A stretch of DNA of 64,000 nucleotides from Candidatus Peribacteria bacterium RIFCSPHIGHO2_02_FULL_49_16. GTDB lineage: Bacteria > Patescibacteriota > Gracilibacteria > Peribacterales > Peribacteraceae. The stretch spans positions 62,001 through 126,000 of the forward strand of contig MFXT01000023.1 of the NCBI GenBank assembly GCA_001788955.1, in the 5' to 3' direction. The position numbers and the translations under genes were made by a program. Each line of letters opens with the position of its first letter. Position 1 is the first letter of the stretch. A model generated the notes under the pieces. The model made no database searches. It saw nothing but the letters and a program-made list of their open reading frames with translations, and was not told the origin of the DNA. This document shows positions 42,777 to 51,188 of the stretch, one piece after another.

Positions 42777-44399
42777 ATGCTCGACAGTCACATTTCTGCT
42801 CTCTTCCGCACGCATTTTACAAAAAAACACCACCGTGAAATGAGACTTTTACAAGAGGAGGCAAAATTGAGAAGCGATTGGCAAAATATCCTCGAACACC
42901 AAATTACCGTAGCTATAGCCGTACATGCGCTCTGTCATGCGCTACAATACTCCGAGAAACGCACAAATCAGCTCGAACGATTCGCTTTAATCCACGACGC
43001 AGATAAGCATCTAAAACAAGCACCGGAAGATTTTTCAGAGGAAGAGAAATACCAGTTTAAAGAAAAAATCGGTGCTCTCTGGCAGGAACTGGACTCCGAT
43101 GGATACCGCCGCTTTGCAACAAATGAAGCATTTCTCGATAGAATCTTCCAAAAAGATGACCCCGTGCCACTCCCTACAAAGGAACTCTACACGCGACTCT
43201 CTGGATTTTTCGAAGACGAACTCCTGCTCTATTACATTGATGCCATCACACTCGCAAGCAGTATTTCACCTGCCCTCACACGCATCAGCGAAACAGAAAA
43301 ACAATCACCACTGAACAAGGAAGAAAAACGTACGCAGAGACTCGGACGAAAATATTGGGATGCGGAACGCGAAATTGCACCAATAGTCGAGAGGATCATT
43401 TGGGAATGGCTGAGAGAAAAAGATAGAGAACTCGCAACACCAGAGAATCTCCCCGATTTTATTCAGCAGAAAATGAATGAATCCATGCTCAAATACTGGC
43501 TCAAAACCCACAACAAACAATCCATCACACTTCTCCTTCATAAAGGATCAACCATGCAAACCGATGCCGTCTGTGACTCACGTCGCATCAAACCGGAACT
43601 CAATGAAGACACGGCAATTATTCGGGAAGAAGGAGATGTCATCATTGTCGGTATCTTCGACGGAGCAACAAACATTGGCACAGAGCTTCCGATCTCTCCC
43701 GGCAAAGCGGCAGCCATTGCGTGCAGAGAGACGATTGCTGCGGCTCCAAGCGATATATCTCCAACAGACATGCTCCTACGGGCAAATACGCTCATAGGTA
43801 ACATTGCCGCAGGCCTCCCGCTTGCAGACGAGGAACGAAAAGAAATCCTGTGCGCCGTTGGTGCGGTAGCGCGAATTGATCGAAAGAACAACATGATCGA
43901 TATTGCCAGCGTCGCCGACTGTCATATTGTGCTTCTCCATGCAGATGCATCACACACATGGCTCACGGAAAACACGAGTAAACACATTGAACTTCTCGAA
44001 ATAGCCGCCGCGCAGAAAGCGGAGAATCCGGCACAACCGCTCGAGGATCAGTGCGTTATCGACGTCATCGCACAATGCAGACGTCTCGAAAACGATCCTG
44101 ATGGAAGGGGCGCGCCGAGTCTCAAGGGAAGTGAAAATGCCATCCTCAAAACACTTATCCAGACACGTTCCATCCCTCTCCGAAAAAACGACATCATCAT
44201 ATTCTTCACCGACGGCGCCTATCCCGGACCGCTGTATACAAAAGAACAACAGGAGGAAGTAGTGAAAGTGATCAAACAAGGAGGCATACAAGAATTACAA
44301 AGATGGGTACGGGGAAAAGAGGATGCGGATCCGGATTTACGGAAGTATCCGAGAATGAAGCAATACGACGACCTTATTGCTCTCTCAATAACGACATAG
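42777..44399 (+). CDS. HD-domain / PP2C-type phosphatase fusion protein
   Basis: 540 residues. The N-terminal 240 residues are helical and hold an HD-type set: His50 or His54, IHDADKHL (His73, Asp74, Asp76) and LYYIDAITLA (Asp155). The C-terminal part (about 255-540) is PP2C-like: PELNEDTAII (Asn277, Glu278, Asp279), VGIFDGATN (Asp294), ASVADCHIVLL where many have GDSR, FFTDGAYPG and YDDLIALS at the end. The metal-binding aspartates are therefore present, so Ser/Thr phosphatase activity is plausible. I know no standard family with this order. It is divergent from the HD protein and shares its control region; the 3' end overlaps a convergent methyltransferase by 26 bases. Confidence 0.72.
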   Translation: MLDSHISALFRTHFTKKHHREMRLLQEEAKLRSDWQNILEHQITVAIAVHALCHALQYSEKRTNQLERFALIHDADKHLKQAPEDFSEEEKYQFKEKIGALWQELDSDGYRRFATNEAFLDRIFQKDDPVPLPTKELYTRLSGFFEDELLLYYIDAITLASSISPALTRISETEKQSPLNKEEKRTQRLGRKYWDAEREIAPIVERIIWEWLREKDRELATPENLPDFIQQKMNESMLKYWLKTHNKQSITLLLHKGSTMQTDAVCDSRRIKPELNEDTAIIREEGDVIIVGIFDGATNIGTELPISPGKAAAIACRETIAAAPSDISPTDMLLRANTLIGNIAAGLPLADEERKEILCAVGAVARIDRKNNMIDIASVADCHIVLLHADASHTWLTENTSKHIELLEIAAAQKAENPAQPLEDQCVIDVIAQCRRLENDPDGRGAPSLKGSENAILKTLIQTRSIPLRKNDIIIFFTDGAYPGPLYTKEQQEEVVKVIKQGGIQELQRWVRGKEDADPDLRKYPRMKQYDDLIALSITT

Positions 44400-45156
44400 A
44401 ACGCGAGGAACGAGCAACACAATAGAGATGTGCCGCCATCATCTTCTGCACTGGCCGAGGCAAAAAACCAAACACGCTATTCGCCACACGAATCACAGAA
44501 ATCATCCACTGTGACTTTACCCACTGCTCAAACCCGGGATTCACGAAAGAATATCCTGTTTCCAAAACGTCAAATCCGCTCTCCTTCATTTCCTTCGCCA
44601 AATTCTTCACCGTAAACGGATGCATCGCCGGCATCTTGGCGTCGACCACGGAACTGAAAAATGGATTTTTTAGATTTGGAACGGCAATAAAGCAGATTCC
44701 GCCATTCTTCAAAACAGAATGTGTTTGATCCAAAATGTTCTTTCGATCATCGGCATTCAAAAAATGTTCGTACGTCCCATCGCTGAAAACAACATCAAAG
44801 GTCTGCATGAGTTCTTTCAGTCGAAAAATATCACCGACCCTCACCGTGAGATGTTCCTTAATTGATCCGCCGAGAGTCTCCTTCAGCATATTCAAATCCT
44901 TCACAAGCTTCTCTGAAATATCAATCGCCGTCACATCCGTACCGCTCTCTGCAAGAGCAAAACTGGAAAGACCATAGCCGCACCCCGCTTCGAGCACATA
45001 CTGCCCCTTTTGGACATATTTCGTAAGCATGCGGAAAATCGCATACGTAGGCATCCGATCGAGAAGCCTGCGAAACATCCCCGTCTCAACGGCAGAGTAT
45101 CCTTTCCCACCTTCAATCGTCTTCACCCAATCCTGACTTGTCGTTCTTTGCATCAT
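44374..45156 (-). CDS. Class I SAM-dependent methyltransferase
   Basis: 260 residues. LEAGCGYGLSSFAL is motif I, VTAIDISEKLV the acidic strand and VVFSDGTYEHF motif IV. Start ATG 45156 overlaps the stop of the dehydratase-like gene (ATGA). As last gene of the four-gene unit 44374-48189 it probably acts on the same unusual sugar, for instance as an O-methyltransferase. The tail SSRSMSLLREQ ends inside the convergent PP2C gene. Confidence 0.82.
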   Translation of the reverse strand: MMQRTTSQDWVKTIEGGKGYSAVETGMFRRLLDRMPTYAIFRMLTKYVQKGQYVLEAGCGYGLSSFALAESGTDVTAIDISEKLVKDLNMLKETLGGSIKEHLTVRVGDIFRLKELMQTFDVVFSDGTYEHFLNADDRKNILDQTHSVLKNGGICFIAVPNLKNPFFSSVVDAKMPAMHPFTVKNLAKEMKESGFDVLETGYSFVNPGFEQWVKSQWMISVIRVANSVFGFLPRPVQKMMAAHLYCVARSSRSMSLLREQ

Positions 45157-46145
45157 GCGCCTGTTTGTGAGCGAAGAATCAACTCCTTTTCCGCCTCTTT
45201 CTTGTCCTCCCCAAGCATGATTCGCACCAAATCTTTATATTTCACCTTAGGCTCAAAACCGAACGTCTTCTTTGCCTTCGCATAATCGGCAACGAGCGTG
45301 CTCGTTTTCCCCGGACGAAAGAGCGATGCGTCGATCTCCACATGCTCATCGACATTCAGTCCGACAACCGCAAAAGCTTCTTCTAAAAATTCCCGCACCG
45401 AATGAGACTCGCCCGTGCCGATCACAAAATCATCCGGATGATCGAGTTGCAAAATATTCCATGCCGCTTCCATATATTCCTTCGCGTAGCCGAAATCAAT
45501 TTCGGCGCCGATATCCCCTAACGACAATTTGTCCTGCAGTCCTATCGAAATACGCGCCGCGGCTTTTGTAATTTTCCGTGATACGTACGATTCCGTCCTT
45601 CGCGGCGATTCATGATTAAAGAAGATCGCCGTCGACGCAAAAATATGATGCACGTCGCGATAATAGCGAATCAGCATCCACGCATACACCTTTGCGCACG
45701 CATACGGACTCTGCGGATACAGGAGCGTTTTTTCATTCTGCGTCTTTGTTTCGGTCAAACCGAACATATTCGACGTGAGCGGCTGAAAGAACCGGATAGT
45801 CGGATCAGTCTGTCGAATGATTTCCAGAATCCGTCCCACCGCTCCTCCGGTGATATCCGATGCATAATCTACAAGTTCATAACTCCACCCTGCATGATCC
45901 TGATCCGCTTCATTGTAAATCTCCTGCGGATGAACCGTATGGATCGTCTGAAAAAGCGATGGAACATCTCCAAGATCGCCGCGATGGAGCGTGATTTTAT
46001 CCAGTATATGCTCGATATTCCTTGTATTTCCAGTCGCCGAGCGACGAATGAGGCCATGTACTTCATAGCCTTTCTCAAGAAGAATTTCGGCAAGATATGA
46101 TCCATCCTGACCGGTAATTCCTAAGATAAGGGCTTTCTTTTTCAT
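45153..46145 (-). CDS. GDP-mannose 4,6-dehydratase paralogue with altered active site
   Basis: 330 residues. [40 protein letters not shown] and [19 protein letters not shown] place it with GMD. Two blocks differ from the canonical enzyme: NLAAQSH is NEADQDH, and SSSELYG is LTSNMFG, so Asn126 replaces the catalytic Glu; Tyr148 and Lys152 (YACAK) remain. It may have turned from dehydration to epimerisation, reduction or another step on a GDP-sugar. ATGA overlaps join it to a methyltransferase on one side and a C-methyltransferase on the other. Compare the intact gmd at 8805-9863. Confidence 0.8.
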   Translation of the reverse strand: MKKKALILGITGQDGSYLAEILLEKGYEVHGLIRRSATGNTRNIEHILDKITLHRGDLGDVPSLFQTIHTVHPQEIYNEADQDHAGWSYELVDYASDITGGAVGRILEIIRQTDPTIRFFQPLTSNMFGLTETKTQNEKTLLYPQSPYACAKVYAWMLIRYYRDVHHIFASTAIFFNHESPRRTESYVSRKITKAAARISIGLQDKLSLGDIGAEIDFGYAKEYMEAAWNILQLDHPDDFVIGTGESHSVREFLEEAFAVVGLNVDEHVEIDASLFRPGKTSTLVADYAKAKKTFGFEPKVKYKDLVRIMLGEDKKEAEKELILRSQTGA

Positions 46146-47401
46146 GAGACAACGCGGAATTCGGGAAGAGGAACGATGAATGTTCCACCACCTTTTCGCC
46201 ATGCCTCCTCGCGCTTGTAAAACTCATCGAAGAAGGCATACGGCAGCACGAGGAAATAATCGGGATTCGCCTGACGCGCTTCCTCTTCCGACACAATCGG
46301 AATTCCCGTTCCGACCGTGAATTTCCCCCATTTTTCGGGACTGCGCTCGCTGGCGGCTTCAATCATCGTATGATCCAAACCATAGTACTGGAGGATCGTA
46401 TTACCTTTTGTGGAGGCTCCATACACCCATACGCGCTTTCCATGTGCCACTTCGCCACGAATAAAATCCACACATGCTTTTTTGTTGCATTCGACGCGCT
46501 GGAAAAAATCTCGGTGGACTTGTTCTGAATCGATACTTTGTTCTTCGTATCGAAACCGTGCCAAACGCTCCTCTGCTCCTTGTATACGTGGTGGGTTACC
46601 ATCCTTCAGACCTGCATACACGCGGTAACTTCCTCCATTCACAAGATTATGTTCGATATCAACAAGCTCGAGTCCGTTTTTCTCGAAGAGAAATTCCAGA
46701 GATGACAGAGAATAGAACTCCAGATGCTCATGGCAGATATTGCCAATATCATTGGCATCCAGCATATTTTTGAGACACATTAATTGCGCCACAAAGACGC
46801 CGTCATCCGAAAGGGCCTTTGCCGCATCCGCAATGAATTGGTTGGGGTCCTCCATGTCATAAAACATGCCGATTGCCGTAATCACTTTCGCCTTCTTGCC
46901 GACAAGATTGTCGTAGCTTTCATAGTTCCAAAAGTCATTGAGAAAATAGCTCAAGCCTCGCCTTCCCTCTTCCGCCAGGTTGGATGCCGGCTCTATACCC
47001 ACCGTCACGAGATTCTTGCGAGCATACGTGCGAAGCATCGTACCATCATTTGATCCGATATCGAGTACGATATCGCCATCGGCGAATAGCACGCGCTTTT
47101 CGATGCTTTCTGTAATAGTACGGAGTGCTTTTTTCATCGTATCCGTCACACCGGATCGATACCAATAAAAACGCGCATAGAGGAGTTCCTGGGGAGCGGT
47201 ATCGCGAAGCTGCACTAATCGACAATGATCACACATCATCATATCGAGCGGCGCCTTGACACCGTTACTGGCATCCTTCACAAAATTCGACACGTATAAC
47301 TCCCCCAAAGAGTACAGGGAACGGAGAGTAGAGCAGGAGCAGACACGGCACCTCTCAATGGTGGTGTATGCTCTTTTTTCGACGAAGGGAAGCGCATTCA
47401 T
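46142..47401 (-). CDS. Sugar C-methyltransferase, TylC3/NovU-like
   Basis: 419 residues with the three parts of this family: a zinc-binding N-terminus (CRVCSC near residue 18 and MCDHC near 56), a SAM domain (LDIGSNDGTMLRTY, VGIEPASNLAEEG, ICHEHLEFYSL), and a C-terminal domain (VWVYGASTKGNTILQYYG, PEFRVVS). Such enzymes add a methyl group to carbon 3 of NDP-4-keto-deoxysugars; the HEHLEFYS block contains the catalytic His/Glu/Tyr set. Paired with a GMD-like enzyme, it points to a branched-chain GDP-sugar. Overlaps both neighbours by four bases. Confidence 0.87.
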   Translation of the reverse strand: MNALPFVEKRAYTTIERCRVCSCSTLRSLYSLGELYVSNFVKDASNGVKAPLDMMMCDHCRLVQLRDTAPQELLYARFYWYRSGVTDTMKKALRTITESIEKRVLFADGDIVLDIGSNDGTMLRTYARKNLVTVGIEPASNLAEEGRRGLSYFLNDFWNYESYDNLVGKKAKVITAIGMFYDMEDPNQFIADAAKALSDDGVFVAQLMCLKNMLDANDIGNICHEHLEFYSLSSLEFLFEKNGLELVDIEHNLVNGGSYRVYAGLKDGNPPRIQGAEERLARFRYEEQSIDSEQVHRDFFQRVECNKKACVDFIRGEVAHGKRVWVYGASTKGNTILQYYGLDHTMIEAASERSPEKWGKFTVGTGIPIVSEEEARQANPDYFLVLPYAFFDEFYKREEAWRKGGGTFIVPLPEFRVVS

Positions 47402-48189
47402 GTACGACCAATCCTAACAAGAATGACCCTCCACGCATAGGAGAAGCTCAAGCGCAGAAAAACCAACAGATTGCCGTCTGTCTTCGAAATTCCGTCTTTT
47501 CGAAGTCCATACCGATAGGGAACCTCGATGATCGAAAACTTCTTTTTTCTGCATGCATACACCCATTCGATAAAATATTCCCCAAATCCTTTCTTCGACA
47601 GAGGAACTTGCTCCAAGACGCGCCGATGTGCGGCGGCAAATCCCGATGTCCAGTCGCGAAAATACCACCCCAGAAGAATTCTTGTGTACAGATTGAATAC
47701 CGTGCTCAAAAACGCCCGAAATGGAGGGCGCGTATCAGCGCCGCCCGGTATATAGCGGGAACCGATGGCAATGTCATAGGTATCCATTTTTTCCAATAAT
47801 GTGAGAATATCCTCCGGCGGAATGCCCAAATCACAATCCAACCATACGATAATCTCTCCCCTCGCCGCCCGCGTCCCGTCTGCCAAAGCGGATGCGAGCC
47901 CACGTGTATCCATACGTCGAATCACCCGACAATGCGGATAATGGAGATTCTCAACCACTTCCCACGTCCGATCCGGGCTGTTGTCATCCACGACAATAAT
48001 TTCGAGAAGCTCTTCACCGAGCGTCTGTGTGATCCGCTCAATCGCCTCCGAAATATTCTCCCGTTCATTGTAGGAAGGCATCACGACGGAAACGATGCTT
48101 TTCGATGCGACAGGTGCAACATCTACAACATGTTTCTTCTGATGAAACGATGGTGTTGCAATAGCGATACTGGATGAAAGAATGGACAT
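47398..48189 (-). CDS. Glycosyltransferase family 2, polyprenol-phosphate sugar synthase-like
   Basis: 263 residues. VVMPSYNERENI, VVDDNSPDRTWEV, WLDCDLGIPPED (metal site) and WTSGFAAAHRR follow DPM1-like enzymes. No C-terminal membrane helices follow the catalytic domain. The N-terminal 30 residues before the first beta strand are low in conservation; the true start may be further in. It is first gene of the operon whose members overlap by four bases each, so it may put the branched sugar onto polyprenyl phosphate. Confidence 0.83.
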   Translation of the reverse strand: MSILSSSIAIATPSFHQKKHVVDVAPVASKSIVSVVMPSYNERENISEAIERITQTLGEELLEIIVVDDNSPDRTWEVVENLHYPHCRVIRRMDTRGLASALADGTRAARGEIIVWLDCDLGIPPEDILTLLEKMDTYDIAIGSRYIPGGADTRPPFRAFLSTVFNLYTRILLGWYFRDWTSGFAAAHRRVLEQVPLSKKGFGEYFIEWVYACRKKKFSIIEVPYRYGLRKDGISKTDGNLLVFLRLSFSYAWRVILVRIGRT

Positions 48190-48201
48190 AAAAATAGCTG
48201 A

Positions 48202-48214
48202 TATACTAGTGTAA
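48202..48214. promoter_or_regulatory. Near-symmetric divergent promoter TATACTAGTGTA
   Basis: TATACT (48202-48207) on the plus strand and TACACT (48214-48209) on the minus strand lie back to back around a central ACTAGT palindrome. The minus-strand box is 19 bases from ATG 48189, leaving a short leader. The plus-strand box faces the gene at 48271. Confidence 0.5.
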
Positions 48215-48270
48215 CCATAAAGCGAATAGCATGCACTATTTTCGGGAAATGGTCGCCAGAAGTATGTTTA

Positions 48271-49632
48271 GTGATACTTGCGTGCTTCTTCGCCTTTCGA
48301 GAACTTGACACATTTCCGGCCGTCTGGGCGGATGACGGGCTCTTTATGATGGTCGCACGGTCTCTTGCACAAGGGCACGGCTATACGTTTCCGATACTCG
48401 AGCATCGATGGGCTTTTCCCTATTTCCTCGCTGTGGGTCCGCCACTCATTTTTCCCGTTGCTCTCTCCATAAAACTCTTCGGCTTTTCCATAGCGGCGGC
48501 AAGGCTGCCGATGATCGATTATCTTCTCGGAACATGCGCGCTTCTGTATATCTTCACCCTGCGATGCACAGGGAAAACTGCTGCGCGTTTCTGCCTGCTG
48601 CTGCTCATCACTCTCTCCGCATTCGTGAACACGGCAAAACCCGTCATGGGAGAAATTCCCGGATTCTTTTTCCTTCTCTTCGGTTTGCTCGTTTTTCAAA
48701 CGAAACATGAGAGGAAGCGCTATGCGGTCCTTGCGGGTCTCCTCTTCGCAACGGCGATCGTGACAAAACTCACATACGGCCTCATCCTCCCATCACTCGG
48801 TATTGCATGGCTCGTGATGCTCTGGAAAAAAGAATGGCAAAAAGTGACATGGCTCACCATCGCAGGTCTTGTTGCATTCCTGATGTTCCTCCCCTGGCGA
48901 TTTCTCGAGATGAGTAATGCGTCGGGTCTGCATGAAGAATTTCAATTCCTGATCGGAGAAGGCGCCGATGATGATGAAACACTTTTCCTTACGCAAGTAC
49001 TGCGCGGAGAACTCGTCTGGCTGAAGCCACCCTATCTCCTCTTTGGACTCCTTCTGCTCCTAGGAAGCATCGGATTATGGAAAACCCGAAAAACGTTTCC
49101 ATCGCATTTTACTCTCACCATCGTTTCTCTCATTGCATTCTTCACCGTCTACTTCGTAAGCAGTTTCGGTTGGTACCGGCATGTGCTCCCTGCACACCTC
49201 TTGCTCCTTCCCTTTGTGTTCGTTGGAGGAATGGCGCTGCTTCACAAACGCGCCATCGGAATGCTCCTCGGTGCAATTGCCCTAACGCAAGGTCTGTACC
49301 AACTCGATCATCGCGGCTCGAGTCGATCTACGGAAGCGAATGAGGCTGCAGAGCATGTCATAAAACAGTACACAAATCGTGATCTGATTGTCCGTCAGCA
49401 GGAAGTCTTTGTACGCCTCCCCCAAAATTCTCATTGGCTCTATTTTCCCACGCCAAAGATTGCCGCACGGATTCCGGAACAATTCGTCATCATGAACGAA
49501 AACCAACGATGTATGCCGCTCCTTAAAAAATTAAGCGGAGAGGAATTGGAACATGCCTCCGATACGTGGGAACGAGCAAGCAGACGTTACTTCATACTGC
49601 CACCACCTGCGGATTGCCCACCAATTCTTTAA
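48271..49632 (+). CDS. GT39-like polytopic membrane glycosyltransferase
   Basis: 453 residues from GTG 48271. FPAVWADDGLFMMVARSLAQGHGY is the classic GT39/ArnT first loop with acidic pair, and about ten membrane helices follow. The start is uncertain. The first helix from GTG 48271 is very short, and the frame stays open upstream through IFGKWSPEVCL without an ATG, so a non-standard start (for example ATT 48238) or a frameshift may exist. An ATG at 48231 is out of frame. The last 41 bases overlap the convergent aminotransferase gene. Confidence 0.75.
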   Translation: MILACFFAFRELDTFPAVWADDGLFMMVARSLAQGHGYTFPILEHRWAFPYFLAVGPPLIFPVALSIKLFGFSIAAARLPMIDYLLGTCALLYIFTLRCTGKTAARFCLLLLITLSAFVNTAKPVMGEIPGFFFLLFGLLVFQTKHERKRYAVLAGLLFATAIVTKLTYGLILPSLGIAWLVMLWKKEWQKVTWLTIAGLVAFLMFLPWRFLEMSNASGLHEEFQFLIGEGADDDETLFLTQVLRGELVWLKPPYLLFGLLLLLGSIGLWKTRKTFPSHFTLTIVSLIAFFTVYFVSSFGWYRHVLPAHLLLLPFVFVGGMALLHKRAIGMLLGAIALTQGLYQLDHRGSSRSTEANEAAEHVIKQYTNRDLIVRQQEVFVRLPQNSHWLYFPTPKIAARIPEQFVIMNENQRCMPLLKKLSGEELEHASDTWERASRRYFILPPPADCPPIL

Positions 49633-50719
49633 TCGTGCCGCACACATACGTCATCTGCTCCTCTGTAAGCGCAAGTCCGGATGGGAGATACAGTCCCCGC
49701 CGCGCGATATCTTCCGTAACGGGAAAACGTTCTTCAGGAAGACCGTACTGACGCAGCGCCGGTTGCAGAGATGACGACGTGAAAAAGTCTCTCGTATCCA
49801 CCCCTTTCTCTTTCAGCTTCAGACGAAATTCATCTCGCGAATACGGAAATGATCTCTCAAGCAAAATCGCATACATCCAATACACATTTTCCGCCCAGTT
49901 CTTCGTCACAGGCAATCGCAATCCCGGAATGTCTTTCAATCGCTTTTCGTATTCTGACGCCATCCATTTTTTCTTTTCCAAAAATTCTTCGACGTGTTCC
50001 AATTGTCCGAGTCCACATGCCGCCTGCAGATTCGTCATCCGATAGTTGTATCCCACCTCTTCATGCACAAAACGCTTCACAGAGGAATGCGCGAGATCCT
50101 TGAGTGATCGAACCCGACTTGCAAGCGCGTCGTCGTTCGTCACAACCATCCCCCCCTCACCCGTCGTAATGATCTTATTGCCATAGAAACTAAAACAGCC
50201 GACGTCTCCCATTGATCCGCAATATTTCCCTTTATATTTCGCGCCATGGACTTCTGCAGCATCTTCGATCACAAAAAGGCGATGACGATCGGCAATGTCT
50301 TTGAGCGGATCCATATTCACAGGATGTCCGTAGATGTGCACCGGCATGATGGCTTTTGTCCGTTCCGTAATTTTTTCCTCAATCCGGAAAACATCGATGT
50401 TGAACGTCTCCGGCTCGCTATCAACGAATACCGGCTTTGCACCGGTATAGAGCACGGAAAACACGGATGCGATCATCGTAAAATCCGGCACGATCACCTC
50501 GTCACCCTCGCCGATACCCAAACTTGCGAGACCCAAATGCAACGCACTCGTTCCGCTCGTGGTCGTCACTGCATGTTTTACGCCGAGAAACTCCGCGAAC
50601 TTCTCCTCAAAAAGATCGATGTATTTCCCGGCGGACGACACCCAACCGGATTCCATGGCCTGCCCAACGTAGCGTTTCGCAGATTCGGTGATAATGGGAG
50701 CATTAACGGGGACGTGCAT
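49592..50719 (-). CDS. DegT/DnrJ/EryC1 aminotransferase, GDP-perosamine-synthase-like
   Basis: 375 residues. ESGWVSSAGKYIDLFEEKFAEF, TTSGTSALHLGLASLGIG and VEDAAEVHGAKYKG-like VIEDAAEVHGA (an AE where many have AQ) lead to FSFYGNKIITTGEGG with the PLP lysine Lys182. These are close to GDP-perosamine synthase (Per/RfbE) motifs, which aminate GDP-4-keto-6-deoxymannose at C4. The substrate would be supplied by gmd at 8805-9863. ATG 50719 follows a short repeat array after the cupin gene. Other NDP-4-keto sugars are possible. Confidence 0.85.
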   Translation of the reverse strand: MHVPVNAPIITESAKRYVGQAMESGWVSSAGKYIDLFEEKFAEFLGVKHAVTTTSGTSALHLGLASLGIGEGDEVIVPDFTMIASVFSVLYTGAKPVFVDSEPETFNIDVFRIEEKITERTKAIMPVHIYGHPVNMDPLKDIADRHRLFVIEDAAEVHGAKYKGKYCGSMGDVGCFSFYGNKIITTGEGGMVVTNDDALASRVRSLKDLAHSSVKRFVHEEVGYNYRMTNLQAACGLGQLEHVEEFLEKKKWMASEYEKRLKDIPGLRLPVTKNWAENVYWMYAILLERSFPYSRDEFRLKLKEKGVDTRDFFTSSSLQPALRQYGLPEERFPVTEDIARRGLYLPSGLALTEEQMTYVCGTIKELVGNPQVVAV

Positions 50720-50745
50720 GGGTGATGGGTTATGGGTGGGTGATT
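50720..50745 (-). repeat. Period-7 repeat (CCCATAA/CCCATCA) before the aminotransferase
   Basis: On the minus strand the units CCCATAA and CCCATCA, flanked by partial CCC(A) units, end exactly at ATG 50719. The array begins within the last codons of the cupin gene (ITHP). Confidence 0.65.
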
Positions 50746-51164
50746 GCCTCGGCAGGTTTTTCTCTATACACCTTCGCTTTTTCATCTCCGGGATAAGGGC
50801 CTTGCTTCACCTCAATCATGCGTACATCCTCAATGACATTGATCGCATGACCGCCGCAAAAAAACAGAAGAAAATCTCCCGCACCAAGCTCTCTTTCAGC
50901 AAGAACATTCCACTTCTCGTCATACACAATGGCTTTGATGCGACCGCGTTCAATATATAAAAATTCACTCATTGTCTGCACATTGAACGCATGCGCCGGA
51001 TGCTTATGCGGTTCGATCGCATGATGTGCAGGATGTTCCATGAGTCCAACTTGCATGGGAAAAGTCGGCGGAGTCAGGAATTTTATGCCGTCCACGACCA
51101 TGTCGCGGCGAAAAAACATCGCATACACTGTTTCCCCATTTTGTACGGTATCCGCAGAACTCAT
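50730..51164 (-). CDS. Cupin-fold protein
   Basis: 144 residues. HAIEPHKHPAHAF and EFLYIERG form cupin motif 1 (His pair, Glu) and GDFLLFFCGGHAINVIED motif 2. Fits small cupins found in polysaccharide clusters, some of which are sugar isomerases, others of unknown role; the sequence does not decide. ATG 51164 has a TATGCT box six bases upstream. The gene is followed by the aminotransferase ten bases later, so a role in the amino-sugar path is reasonable. The last four residues are encoded by the repeat array. Confidence 0.75.
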   Translation of the reverse strand: MSSADTVQNGETVYAMFFRRDMVVDGIKFLTPPTFPMQVGLMEHPAHHAIEPHKHPAHAFNVQTMSEFLYIERGRIKAIVYDEKWNVLAERELGAGDFLLFFCGGHAINVIEDVRMIEVKQGPYPGDEKAKVYREKPAEAITHP

Positions 51165-51170
51165 GTGTAA

Positions 51171-51176
51171 AGCATA
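51171..51176 (-). promoter_or_regulatory. -10 TATGCT, leaderless promoter of the cupin gene
   Basis: TATGCT on the minus strand ends six bases before ATG 51164. Confidence 0.55.
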
Positions 51177-51188
51177 ACAAATATATCG

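Noticed and set aside
48231-48310. ATG 48231 as start of the GT39-like gene
   Set aside because: It is in a different frame and meets a stop after 25 codons; used only as a note on the uncertain start.
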